Origin: Pseudomonas sp. RIT-PI-AD
GTDB lineage: Bacteria; Pseudomonadota; Gammaproteobacteria; Pseudomonadales; Pseudomonadaceae
Direction: 5' to 3'
Assembly (NCBI RefSeq): GCF_025642785.1
Contig: NZ_JANZKU010000009.1
Span: 124,001 to 188,000 of the forward strand
Length of the DNA: 64,000 nt
A program made the translations under genes and the position numbers. Shown piece by piece: positions 18,949-27,006 of this stretch; position 1 is the stretch's first letter, and each line of letters starts with the position of its first letter. The notes beneath the pieces were generated by a model. That model was not told the DNA's origin, made no database searches, and saw only the letters and a program-made list of their open reading frames with translations.

Positions 18949-20115
18949 TCAGGCTGCTTCGTCCGCCACGGCGGACCGTATGACAGTGGCCAGGCGGGCG
19001 AGCCCCTCGCTCAGGCGCTCCGGGGCCACATGGCTAAAGTTCAGCCGCAGGTGACCCGGGTGACGATCCGGCTCGATGAAAAAGGGCTCGCCGGGCATGA
19101 ACGCGACGTGCCGCTCCAGGGCAGGCGCCAGCAAGGTACGGGTATCCAAGGGGCATTTAAGGGTCAACCAGAAGAACAGGCCGCCCTGGGGGATTTCCCA
19201 GGTGGCGAGGTCGCCGAAATGCGCCTCCAAGGCGATCTGCATGGCATCGCGACGTTGCCGATAGAAATCCCGCAGATCGGCCAGGTGCTGGCGATAACGA
19301 TCGCTGCCCAGCCACTGCAACGCCTGCCACTGACCGATGCGATTGGTGTGCAGGTCGGCGGACTGCTTGAGACGCAACAGGTACGGGAAAAGCTCCGGGC
19401 TGGCGATCAGATAGCCTACGCGCAGCCCCGGCAGCAGAGTCTTCGAGACCGTGCCGGTGTAAATCCAGCGGGCCTTTTTCAGGCGGCCGACGATGGGGCT
19501 GGCGCTGCCCTCGTCGAAGACCAACTCGCGATAGGGTTCGTCCTCGATCAGCGTCACCTCGTACTCGTCAAGCAACGCGGCCACCGCATCGCGCTTCGCT
19601 TCGCTGTAGCGTACGGCGGACGGATTCTGGAACGTCGGAATGAGATAGGCGAACGCCGGCTTGTGCTGCTCCAGGCGCTCGCGCAATGCAGCGATTTCCG
19701 GACCGTCCGCTTCCTGGGGCACCGCGATGCAGTCCGCGCCGAACAATTGGAACGACTGCAAGGCCGCCAGGTAAGTGGGTGCCTCCACCAGCACCTCGGT
19801 ACCCGGATCGATGAACAGCTTCGAGACCAGGTCCAGGGTTTGCTGCGAACCGCTGACGATCAGCACCTGGCTGGCCTCGCAGGCCACGCCCAGCGAACGG
19901 GCTTCGGCGGCGATCACCTCGCGCAGCGCGGGCTCTCCCTCGCTCATGCCGTACTGGCCCAGGGAGGCCGGCATCTCCGCCCACTCCAGCGTCGGCAACA
20001 TGGACTCCGCCGGCAGCCCCCCGGCGAACGACATCACTTCCGGGCGCTGGGCGGCGGCCAGGATTTCGCGGATCAGAGAACTTTTCAGGCGGGTAACGCG
20101 TTCGGAGAAAGCCAT
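18949..20115 (-). CDS. PLP-dependent aminotransferase (fold type I, LysN/aminoadipate-like)
   Basis: A 388-residue class I/II aminotransferase. MSFAGGLPAESMLP near the N-terminus is typical of the 2-aminoadipate/aromatic aminotransferase branch related to the enzyme half of MocR regulators. The lysine that binds PLP is in GTVSKTLLPGLRVGY, with SGSQQTLDL and FQNPSAVRY forming the cofactor pocket. The arginine for the substrate carboxylate is in HLRLNFSH. I place the start at MAFSERV; a TTG seven codons upstream is in frame but has no ribosome site. No DNA-binding domain is present. Amino donor specificity cannot be read from sequence. The GST gene follows 10 nt later. Confidence 0.88.
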   Translation of the reverse strand: MAFSERVTRLKSSLIREILAAAQRPEVMSFAGGLPAESMLPTLEWAEMPASLGQYGMSEGEPALREVIAAEARSLGVACEASQVLIVSGSQQTLDLVSKLFIDPGTEVLVEAPTYLAALQSFQLFGADCIAVPQEADGPEIAALRERLEQHKPAFAYLIPTFQNPSAVRYSEAKRDAVAALLDEYEVTLIEDEPYRELVFDEGSASPIVGRLKKARWIYTGTVSKTLLPGLRVGYLIASPELFPYLLRLKQSADLHTNRIGQWQALQWLGSDRYRQHLADLRDFYRQRRDAMQIALEAHFGDLATWEIPQGGLFFWLTLKCPLDTRTLLAPALERHVAFMPGEPFFIEPDRHPGHLRLNFSHVAPERLSEGLARLATVIRSAVADEAA

Positions 20116-21040
20116 GCGGGGGGTCACCAATGACAAGCGGGGAATGGACTCGAGTACCGACCGAAACTACGACGCCCCGCTCGGAACCGTCAACCTGAAA
20201 CGCCCTGAAAACGCGCAGGCTCGGCGACTCGCCATGGAAGCTTTCCGTTACACCCCTCGGCATTCACCATCAAAATTTAAGCCCTGTCCCGAGCGCTGAC
20301 GCCTCGGATTTCCCTCGTCATGCCCCGCGCCCTCATCGCCTCGGCATCGCGCCGCCAAGGCCGCCCAGGCCTTCGACGGATGGGTGTTCGACGGGCCGCC
20401 AAACGGGTCGGACGACGATGCGACCGGTCCATGGTGACGCAGGGGTGGCTATCCGAGGCACGCCCCATCCGGACAGTCCCGCCTCGGTGGAACGCATTTC
20501 GTACAGGGCCGCGATGTCGCCTCAAGATTGCTCAAGCAAAGGACTCGGTGGCGGCAATCATGCCTCGACGGATGACTCGATCCCCCGCCATCTCAGGCAA
20601 TCCACCCCTACGGAAGCAAGACAGCTGGAGAAACGCACCGCGCCCGTCGAACTGTAATGCCCTTTACGCGCTTCGCTGTATGGCGACGTCCACGCGGAGG
20701 GCCGCTTAGGCTCCAGACATCGCTACGGAGTGACCCGCGTGAGTCTGCAGTTCCGCCTTTTACTGGTCTTACCCCCCTTCCGCCCGTCGAGCAGCCCTCG
20801 AGGCGAGCCTCGCACAGTCAGGGCATCGAGTGGCGTGCCGCACTCCTCCAAGGCCGCCGGATCCTGGTCGTTGACGCGATCCTCGTCGGCTCCCGTCCGC
20901 GAGGCTGCCATCGATCGAACCTCCATGGGCACCTCGAGGAATCGACCGGTCGCCGCCCTCCATGAAGCGGCCTTTCCCCTCACTCGCGCCGGCCGCAACG
21001 CCCCGCTCGCGCCCCCGCCGCAGAACTCAGGAACCGTCCG
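20116..21040. other. Long intergenic region, no supported gene
   Basis: This 925-nt stretch separates the leftward aminotransferase from the rightward BenE gene. Several open frames of 60-130 codons occur in every frame, as expected at this GC content, but none has a ribosome site, a recognisable motif or plausible composition. A slightly AT-rich patch near 20260-20285 sits upstream of the aminotransferase and may be its promoter. A decayed or very short gene cannot be excluded. Confidence 0.4.
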
Positions 21041-22231
21041 ATGACCGATGCCACGCAGACGCGCCTCTCTTTCTTTTCCGACTCATCGCCCTCGGCGATC
21101 ATCGCAGGCTTCATCGCCATGCTCACCGGCTACACCAGTTCGTTGGTGCTGATGTTCCAGGCAGGCCAGGCCGCGGGGCTGAGCAACGGGCAGATCTCGT
21201 CGTGGATCTGGGCACTCTCCATCGGCATGGCGATCACCAGCGTGGGCCTGTCGCTGCGTTTTCGCGCGCCCATCGTGGTGGCTTGGTCGACCCCCGGCGC
21301 GGCCCTGCTGATCACCAGCCTGCCAGGCGTCGCCTACGACGAGGCCATAGGGGCCTTCCTGGTCTGCGCCGCGCTGATCACCCTGGTCGGCCTGACGGGC
21401 GGATTCGAACGCATGATGCGCCGCTTACCCGCGCCGCTCGCCGCCGCGTTGCTGGCCGGCATCCTGTTCAAGATCGGCAGCGAGATCTTCGTGGCGGCAC
21501 AGCATCGCACGGCCCTGGTGCTGGGCATGTTTTTCACCTACCTGGTCGTCAAGCGGCTGCATGCGCGGTACGCGGTACTCGCCGCGCTGCTGATCGGCAC
21601 GGTAGCGGCCGGCCTGCTCGGCCTGCTGGATTTCAGCGGCTTCTCGTTCAGCCTCGCCTGGCCGGTCTGGACCACGCCCCGCTTTTCCTTCACCGCCATC
21701 GTCAGCATCGGCATTCCCCTGTTCGTCGTGGCCATGACCTCGCAAAACATCCCCGGTATCGCCGTGCTGCGTGCCGATGGCTATCACACCCCCGCCTCCC
21801 CGCTCATCTCGGTCACCGGATTCGCCTCGGTGCTGCTGGCCCCGTTCGGCTCCCACGGAATCAACCTGGCCGCCATCAGTGCGGCGATCTGCACCGGCCC
21901 CCACGCCGAGGAAGATCCGAGCAAACGCTACACCGCGGCGGTCTGGTGCGGCCTGTTCTACGGTATCGCCGGGGTATTCGGCGCCACGCTCGCCGCCCTC
22001 TTCGCCGCGCTGCCGCCGGAACTGGTGCTGTCCATCGCCGCCCTCGCCTTGCTCGGCTCGATCGGCAATGGCCTGACCGTCGCCATGCAACAGCCGAAAG
22101 AACGCGAAGCGGCGCTGATCACCTTCATGATCACCGCCTCCGGCATGACCCTGCTGGGAATCGGTTCAGCCTTCTGGGGCTTGATCGGCGGCGTGCTCAC
22201 CCTCGCCATCATCAACGGGCGGAGCGCCTGA
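21041..22231 (+). CDS. benE: BenE-family benzoate/H+ symporter-like transporter
   Basis: A 396-residue inner-membrane protein of the BenE family, which imports benzoate or related aromatic acids with protons. It has about 10-12 hydrophobic helices. Family-like stretches include IIAGFIAMLTGYTSSLVLMF near the start, APIVVAWSTPGAALL, and MTSQNIPGIAVLRADGY with SHGINLAAISAAICTGPHAE. No benzoate catabolic genes are close by, so the substrate is uncertain and the symbol reflects the family. The start follows a weak AGGAA site. A 72-residue gene lies 113 nt downstream. Confidence 0.9.
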   Translation: MTDATQTRLSFFSDSSPSAIIAGFIAMLTGYTSSLVLMFQAGQAAGLSNGQISSWIWALSIGMAITSVGLSLRFRAPIVVAWSTPGAALLITSLPGVAYDEAIGAFLVCAALITLVGLTGGFERMMRRLPAPLAAALLAGILFKIGSEIFVAAQHRTALVLGMFFTYLVVKRLHARYAVLAALLIGTVAAGLLGLLDFSGFSFSLAWPVWTTPRFSFTAIVSIGIPLFVVAMTSQNIPGIAVLRADGYHTPASPLISVTGFASVLLAPFGSHGINLAAISAAICTGPHAEEDPSKRYTAAVWCGLFYGIAGVFGATLAALFAALPPELVLSIAALALLGSIGNGLTVAMQQPKEREAALITFMITASGMTLLGIGSAFWGLIGGVLTLAIINGRSA

Positions 22232-22344
22232 CCGGCACCTGTCCGCGACAAGCCGAACAGGCCCACCAGCCCATACGACGAAGACGGAAACGGATGCCCA
22301 TCCGCGATGGTCTGAAGAAGCATCATCCCCTGCAAGGAACCGCC

Positions 22345-22563
22345 ATGACCGACAAAGCCACGTTCGCCATCTCCTACCTGTTGCGCGGCGAACCCATGAC
22401 CCATCTTTCCCATGCCGAACAGCTGTCCCTGGAAGATGCCGCGGCCGAACTCTTCGAACTGCACGGTTTCGTGGTGCCCGAGCATCCGCTGGGTGGCCGC
22501 AGCGCCATCATCGAGCAATTGCCCACCACGGGTATTTCCGATATCCAGCTCCAGGAACTCTGA
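22345..22563 (+). CDS. 72-residue conserved-looking acidic protein, function unknown
   Basis: A small soluble protein starting MTDKATFAISYLLRGEPMTH and rich in acidic and hydrophobic residues (LSLEDAAAELFELHGF). AAGGAAC lies about 6 nt before the ATG. It has no membrane segment and no metal motif. The same frame runs open far upstream through benE but the strong site and change in composition mark this ATG. It lies between benE and tRNA-Leu, possibly co-transcribed with benE. I do not recognise a named family. Confidence 0.65.
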   Translation: MTDKATFAISYLLRGEPMTHLSHAEQLSLEDAAAELFELHGFVVPEHPLGGRSAIIEQLPTTGISDIQLQEL

Positions 22564-22748
22564 CGCGCCGCCCAAACACCTCCCGAGAGAACGGCCGCTG
22601 CGGTCTCCGATGACCGCGGCGCTGGGGATAAAAGCCAACTTCCCCAACGACCTACGCGCCTTGCGCCCTGCTGGCGAGCTGTATATAGTCCTGCCCTCAT
22701 TCGAGCCGGGCGCCTCCCGGCATCCACTTTCAGGCTCGAAGCGCTACC

Positions 22749-22835
22749 GCCCGGATGGCGAAATCGGTAGACGCAAGGGACTTAAAATCCCTCGGGGGTA
22801 ACCCCGTGCCGGTTCGACCCCGGCTCCGGGCACCA
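22749..22835 (+). tRNA. tRNA-Leu (anticodon TAA)
   Basis: An 87-nt type II tRNA including CCA. Acceptor GCCCGGA pairs with TCCGGGC; the anticodon loop is CTTAAAA within GGGA/TCCC, giving anticodon TAA (22783-22785); the variable arm is long, and the T arm reads GCCGGTTCGACCCCGGC. It points rightward, opposite to the tRNA-Cys 1.1 kb away. Confidence 0.97.
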
Positions 22836-23096
22836 GTCACGACGCAGCTTTCGCCAACAGCCAAGTCGCAATGCTTTTCCCGTCATTCCAAGTCGTTCCG
22901 CAATCGCCCTTTGGGCCAGTGCTGAATAGGCTTTGCGGACCTGAAAATATTCGGTTCTCGATTAGGTCATTCATAAGCCACTCCTTGGCCCGATCAGCTC
23001 GCCCATAATTGGACGATCGAGTCCAACTGCTGACCCTTTTCTTCGTAACCCTCCGGTCATGTCATCAAGCCAGGCCCGCAAAGCCAAGACATGGTA
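22836..23096. other. Lower-GC decayed DNA after tRNA-Leu
   Basis: The sequence immediately downstream of tRNA-Leu is clearly poorer in G+C than its surroundings and has no open frame of note. Together with the gene remnants that follow it looks like residue of past insertions beside the tRNA gene. Confidence 0.5.
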
Positions 23097-23116
23097 TGCA
23101 CTTAAATTTAAGTGCA
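23097..23116. repeat. Perfect 20-bp palindrome
   Basis: TGCACTTAAATTTAAGTGCA reads the same on both strands over all 20 positions with no central spacer. It is AT-rich and sits in decayed DNA about 100 bp upstream of an IS66 orfA remnant. It could be an operator left from a lost regulator gene, part of a mobile-element end, or a site for a dimeric DNA-binding protein. Nothing nearby identifies its owner. Confidence 0.75.
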
Positions 23117-23193
23117 CACCCGTTCCAGCCTTTATAAGCGGGTATTTCATGCAGCCAATGCGCCGTTCCTATTCCAAGCCCCTAAAGGCCTCG

Positions 23194-23437
23194 TTCATTA
23201 AAGAAAGAGTGTGCCCAGCCCAGCGCTTCGGTTGCTAACGCCGCGCTCGGCGATTGTCTCAAGGCGAACCTCGTCCACAAATGGATTCGGCTGCATGCGC
23301 AGAAAAGGCCGGCGCTGCTACCTGCATTTATTCCGTTAGCCATGCCGCTCGCCGGGGCAGGCAAACACCCATCCAGCATCATCGCTATATGCGTTGAAAT
23401 GCAGCACCCGCGCGGCACCATCGAAAATGAAGGCTAA
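23194..23437 (+). pseudogene. IS66-family orfA (tnpA accessory) remnant, frameshifted
   Basis: A degraded accessory gene of an IS66-type insertion sequence. One frame gives FIKERV (from 23194); after a shift a second frame from 23216 gives QPSASVANAALGDCLKANL, followed by VHKWIRLHAQKRPALLPAF and then ICVEMQHPRGTIENEG before TAA at 23435-23437. That matches the IS66 OrfA layout: a helix-turn-helix with the (L)NANLVxKW core, then a proline-rich linker and an E-x-PRG-like strand. There is no start codon, no orfB, no transposase gene and no visible inverted repeat, so it is a dead fragment. Family call from memory of the motif. Confidence 0.7.
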
Positions 23438-23451
23438 CGACTGCGGTGGTT

Positions 23452-23667
23452 TCAGGACGTTTCGATCAACACATCCAGGAAAGCGCGCACAGCCGGAGTG
23501 GTGCTACGACTCTCTGGCCATATGGCCGTGACGTTGTGTCGGTCTACCGTAAAGTCGGACAAAATCGGGATTAACTCTCGCGTCACCCCAGGGAGCGGCC
23601 ATAAGGCTGGCTGCCATTCCGACGATAAGCCGCATTCGGCGCCCGCGATTACTGACCTGGCCGAACG
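23452..23667 (-). pseudogene. C-terminal remnant of a LysR-type regulator
   Basis: A 71-codon frame without a start encodes the tail of a LysR effector domain: [16 protein letters not shown], then ELIPILSDF and [20 protein letters not shown] just before the stop. The serine-rich [15 protein letters not shown] segment is the classical last helix of LysR proteins. In-frame stops and loss of the upstream three quarters, including the DNA-binding domain, show it is dead. It faces the IS66 remnant. Confidence 0.65.
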
Positions 23668-23932
23668 TCACTCTTTAACCCTCTATTCGGCCCCAGTGTT
23701 CACATCTGCTGGCGGCCGGCCGCTCGATTCTGCCCATGTCGAAGCCGATGGCAATCTCAATGATGCCTTTTGTTTTGAAGAACGCGACAGGTAGGCGTTC
23801 TGCCAAAGAGCGCAGGGGTATCTATGTCGAGAAGGTGCGGGCGCGTTGGCAAAGCCATGAATCTGACGAAATGATCCATGGCCGGAAACGATCCAAGAGT
23901 TGCGGAAACGATTGGCTTTTATACGGGCAAAG

Positions 23933-23968
23933 AAAAAGCCCCGCAGACCTTGATCTGCGGGGCTTTCA
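23933..23968 (-). terminator. Rho-independent terminator after tRNA-Cys
   Basis: On the minus strand AAAGCCCCGCAGA pairs with TCTGCGGGGCTTT over a loop of CAAGG, followed by TTCTTT. It starts only a few nucleotides after the CCA end of tRNA-Cys, so this tRNA has its own transcription end. Confidence 0.85.
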
Positions 23969-23971
23969 ATA

Positions 23972-24045
23972 TGGAGGCCGATGTCGGAATCGAACCGGCG
24001 TACACGGATTTGCAATCCGCTGCATAACCACTCTGCCAACCGGCC
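23972..24045 (-). tRNA. tRNA-Cys (anticodon GCA)
   Basis: A 74-nt tRNA with encoded CCA. Acceptor GGCCGG(T) pairs with (A)TCGGCC at the 3' side allowing the usual mismatches, the anticodon loop is ATTGCAAAT with GCA, and the T arm is CCGGTTCGATTCCGA. It has its own terminator and lies 31 kb from tRNA-Gly, with which it is adjacent in relatives such as P. aeruginosa. Confidence 0.96.
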
Positions 24046-24350
24046 TCAAACGAAAACGTCGAACCCGACCTCTTCGTTGCAAACTCGTGCCTGACGACTC
24101 GCTATTTCATCCTCAGGCGGGGTGAAGCTTCAGCCTTAGCGTTGCCGCCTTGGATGACGGGCCGAATTGTGTACTACTTTCAAAGGCTTGGCAACCCCAA
24201 AAACGGTCGACATTCCTTTTTCTCGATTCAGAGGGACGGCAGGGAATCCATGCCTGAAGGCATGCCCGATGGCAATGCCTACCCGGCACCGGCGATTCCG
24301 GAAAGCCCCCGCTCCGGCATCCGGTCATGGTCGACCCGGCACAGTCGACG
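24046..24350. other. Intergenic region upstream of tRNA-Cys, no gene seen
   Basis: A 305-nt stretch between tRNA-Cys and the end of the ABC permease gene. It must contain the tRNA-Cys promoter. No direct repeat of a tRNA end that would mark an attachment site was found here, and no credible small gene. Confidence 0.4.
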
Positions 24351-25043
24351 TCACCCCCTGCGCCGTACGGCTGGCGCCCTCCTGGCCAGGAGGTTCGCGG
24401 CCAGGTCCAGGCTGGCGCAGAACACGAAGTACAGCAGCGCCACGAACAGGAAAATCTCGGTCGGGTGGACCATTACGCGGTTACTGATCTGGGTGGCGAC
24501 GAAGGAGAGCTCGCCGACGCCGATCACATAGGCCAGGGAAGTGTCCTTCACCAGCGCGACCCATTGGTTGAGGAACGACGGCAGCATGATCGGCAACGCC
24601 TGGGGCAGGATGATCAGCCGCAGCACCTGACCGGGGCGCAGACCGAGCGCGCGCGCCGCGGCCCATTGTCCGGACGGCAGGCTGCGGATGCCGGCATGGA
24701 CCGAATGGGCGAGGTAAGCGCCGCCGATCAAGGAAAGCGCGCAAACGACCGTGGCCAGGGCCGGCACATCCACCTGGAACAGGATGGGCAAGAGGAAATA
24801 GGTCCAGAAGATCAGCATCAGCACCGGCACCGCCCGGAAAAACCCCAACCCGGTCAGCAGCGCCCAACGCGTTCGACCACGCACCACCGTGAGGGCGATG
24901 CCCAGGCCAAGACCCAGGACTGCCGAGGCCAGCCCGGACAGCAAGCTCAACACCACCGTCAACGCCGCCCCGCCCAGGGGGCCATCGGGATAGGCACCCA
25001 GCAGGAAGTAGGAAAAGTTTTCCTGAATGACCGAAAAATCCAT
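24351..25043 (-). CDS. Polar amino acid ABC transporter permease (GltK/HisM-like)
   Basis: A 230-residue inner-membrane permease of the His/Glu/Gln/Arg family. It has about five membrane helices. The EAA loop that docks on the ATPase is visible as QWAAARALGLRPGQVLRLI near residue 137, followed by ILPQALPIMLPSFLNQW. It starts MDFSVIQENF, 2 nt after the stop of the other permease, so both are made from one transcript and probably pair as a heterodimer. The order is binding protein, permease, permease; no ATP-binding subunit gene follows, so the ATPase must come from elsewhere. Confidence 0.92.
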   Translation of the reverse strand: MDFSVIQENFSYFLLGAYPDGPLGGAALTVVLSLLSGLASAVLGLGLGIALTVVRGRTRWALLTGLGFFRAVPVLMLIFWTYFLLPILFQVDVPALATVVCALSLIGGAYLAHSVHAGIRSLPSGQWAAARALGLRPGQVLRLIILPQALPIMLPSFLNQWVALVKDTSLAYVIGVGELSFVATQISNRVMVHPTEIFLFVALLYFVFCASLDLAANLLARRAPAVRRRG

Positions 25044-25045
25044 GC

Positions 25046-25789
25046 TCACGCCTCCCCTTGCCGGTAGCGCTTGCGCTGCTGGAGCAACTGCCCGGCCACT
25101 TCGATGAGCGCGATGCTGCCGATATAGAGCAAGGTTGCGATGCCGAAGGCCTGGAAGGTCTTGAAGGTCTCGGTTTCCACCTGCCGCGAGGCATAGGAAA
25201 GCTCGGCCAGGCCGATGGCCATGGTCAGCGAAGAGTTTTTCAGGGCATTCATGTATTGCCCGAGCAAGGGCGGCATGGCCGTGCGCAATGCCTGGGGGAG
25301 GATGACGTGGCGCCAGACCTGGGCGGGGCGCATCCCCAAAGCCATGCCGGCGGCGCGTTGTTCCTCGCGGACCGAGGCGACACCGGCGCGGAACTCTTCG
25401 GCGATGAAGGCCGTGGTGTACAGCGTCAGGCCCCACAAGCCGGCGAGGAACTCGAAGGCGGGCCACTCGAGCGTCCAGGGTCCCAACGCGAGGTCATGGG
25501 GCATATTGAGCCAGGTGACAAAGTCTTCCGGCAGCAACGCCGAAACACCGAAATACCAGAAGAACAGTTGCACCAGCAGCGGCGTATTGCGGAAAAACGC
25601 CAGGTAGGCGCGTGCCGGCCACGCGCAGACAGGCAGGCTCGACAAGCGCGCCATGCACAGCAGAAAGCCCAGGCCGGTCGCCACGAGGCAGGCCAGCGCG
25701 GAAAGCAACAGGGTGAGCAGGAAGCCGTCGAGCAGCCAATGCAAATACTGGGGTGCGAGCAGATCGCCGAACATGCGTGGAAAGCCCAT
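25046..25789 (-). CDS. Polar amino acid ABC transporter permease (GltJ-like)
   Basis: A 247-residue permease with about five membrane helices. The coupling loop reads EQRAAGMALGMRPAQVWRHV, then ILPQALRTAMPPLLGQYMNALKNSSL, typical of the HisMQ group. It follows the binding-protein gene by 59 nt, a gap filled by a strong stem-loop, and precedes its partner permease by 2 nt. Its start MGFPRMF follows a weak site. Together with its neighbours it should import an acidic or other polar amino acid. Confidence 0.92.
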   Translation of the reverse strand: MGFPRMFGDLLAPQYLHWLLDGFLLTLLLSALACLVATGLGFLLCMARLSSLPVCAWPARAYLAFFRNTPLLVQLFFWYFGVSALLPEDFVTWLNMPHDLALGPWTLEWPAFEFLAGLWGLTLYTTAFIAEEFRAGVASVREEQRAAGMALGMRPAQVWRHVILPQALRTAMPPLLGQYMNALKNSSLTMAIGLAELSYASRQVETETFKTFQAFGIATLLYIGSIALIEVAGQLLQQRKRYRQGEA

Positions 25790-25800
25790 GGTGAACGAAC

Positions 25801-25826
25801 GCGCCCGCCCCGAACGAACGGGGCGG
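25801..25826 (-). promoter_or_regulatory. Intercistronic stem-loop in the ABC operon
   Basis: A perfect 10-bp GC stem (GCCCGCCCCG with CGGGGCGGGC) around a 6-nt loop lies between the binding-protein stop and the first permease start. It has no T tract, so it is less likely a terminator than a 3'-end stabiliser that lets the abundant binding protein be made in excess over the permeases, as in other transport operons. Confidence 0.6.
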
Positions 25827-25848
25827 GCTCTGAACGGTGGAGCGAGGG

Positions 25849-26655
25849 TTAGTTCTTGTCGCCGATCTTATACAAGCGCGCCAGCGGCGTCTTGGTTTGC
25901 GGGCCGAACCAGGTGTCGTAGATTTTCTGCGCCTGGCCGTTGGCTTCGAGCTCCAGCAGGGTCTGGTCGACGAACTCCGTCAGCGCCGCCTCGCCCTTGG
26001 GCAGGCCCACGCCGATCAGGTCGTTGGAGATGGTGAAAGCCGGCACTTCGTACTTGTCGCGGTCCGGGACGTTGGCCAGCAGGCCGATCAGCTTGGGGCC
26101 GTCCTGGGTGATGGCCTGGACGTTGCCGTTGCGCAAGGCGGTGAAGGCGAAGGGCGTGTCGTCATAGGCGATCACCTTGGCGCCGGGGTACTTGGCCCGC
26201 AGCACGCCTTCGTTGACCGTGCCCTTGTCCACGCCGACCCGCCACTTGTTCAGGTCATCCGGCGACTTGAGCGTGCCCTTCTTGACGATGAACTGCTGGC
26301 CGGAAGCGAAGTAGGGAATGCTGAAATTGACCTGTTCGGCGCGCTCCGGGGTGATGGTGAAGTTGGCCAGGACCAGATCGACCTTGTTGGCCACCAGCAA
26401 AGGCACGCGGTTGGCCGGGTTGGTGGGTTGCAGTTGGAGCTTGACGCCGAGCTTGTCGGCGATGGCTTTGGCGTAGTCGACGTCGAGGCCTTCGATTTGC
26501 TTGCTGCTGGCATCGACGAAGCCGAACGGCGGGTTGCTATCGAAGGCCGCGACCCGCAGGACACCGGCTTTCTTGATGTCTTCCAGGCGGTCGGCGTGGG
26601 CCAGACTCGACATCACGACGAGTGCGAGGGCGCTGAGGGCAGTCAGTTTTTTCAT
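25849..26655 (-). CDS. Periplasmic amino acid-binding protein of an ABC transporter
   Basis: A 268-residue family 3 solute-binding protein. A signal peptide, MKKLTALSALALVVMSSLAHA, is cleaved before DRLEDI. The mature lobe starts with KAGVLRVAAFDSNPPFGFVD, and the ligand-binding arginine region is NFTITPERAEQVNFSIPY, with GVDKGTVNEG and YDDTPFAFTALRNG in lobe two. These are features of glutamate/aspartate-type binders, though the ligand is not certain. The start is fixed by the signal peptide; a longer open frame upstream is rejected. First gene of the operon. Confidence 0.93.
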   Translation of the reverse strand: MKKLTALSALALVVMSSLAHADRLEDIKKAGVLRVAAFDSNPPFGFVDASSKQIEGLDVDYAKAIADKLGVKLQLQPTNPANRVPLLVANKVDLVLANFTITPERAEQVNFSIPYFASGQQFIVKKGTLKSPDDLNKWRVGVDKGTVNEGVLRAKYPGAKVIAYDDTPFAFTALRNGNVQAITQDGPKLIGLLANVPDRDKYEVPAFTISNDLIGVGLPKGEAALTEFVDQTLLELEANGQAQKIYDTWFGPQTKTPLARLYKIGDKN

Positions 26656-27006
26656 GGTCTTCCAACTCTGGAGGGACGCTCTACGCAGCGGACATGGCGC
26701 ATGGGCAGTAACGTTCCGCTTGTTATGAAAATGACGGCGCCCCGGATAGGGTCGCCTGTCGATCACCGCGAGGATGGCTCGTCGGTGTGCGCAGTCTTGC
26801 AGGCTTTAGGCCTGGTTTGAAAAGAACGAATAACGCTAGTTAATTCTTTAACGTTATAAAAATCCTACTGAAATACCCAGAGGAAATAAATCCAGTCCGC
26901 CGATCCATGTCGAGGCAAGGATCCATCGGAACGGTTCGCCCGCGGAATTCTCGAAACCTTCTGCAGCCGCTCGCGACCGAGGCGGCGACCTTCGTTTTGA
27001 ATTTCC
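26656..27006. other. Divergent promoter region between ABC operon and uvrA-like gene
   Basis: A 351-nt gap between divergent genes, with an AT-rich core around 26820-26880 (TAACGCTAGTTAATTC and AACGTTATAAAAATCC) that probably contains one or both promoters. No protein gene seen. No Fur-like site was found in it. Confidence 0.45.

Noticed and set aside
24046-24350. Attachment site of a genomic island at tRNA-Cys or tRNA-Gly
   Set aside because: I searched by eye for a direct repeat of either tRNA 3' end at the other side of the 31-kb segment and found none; no integrase gene is present.
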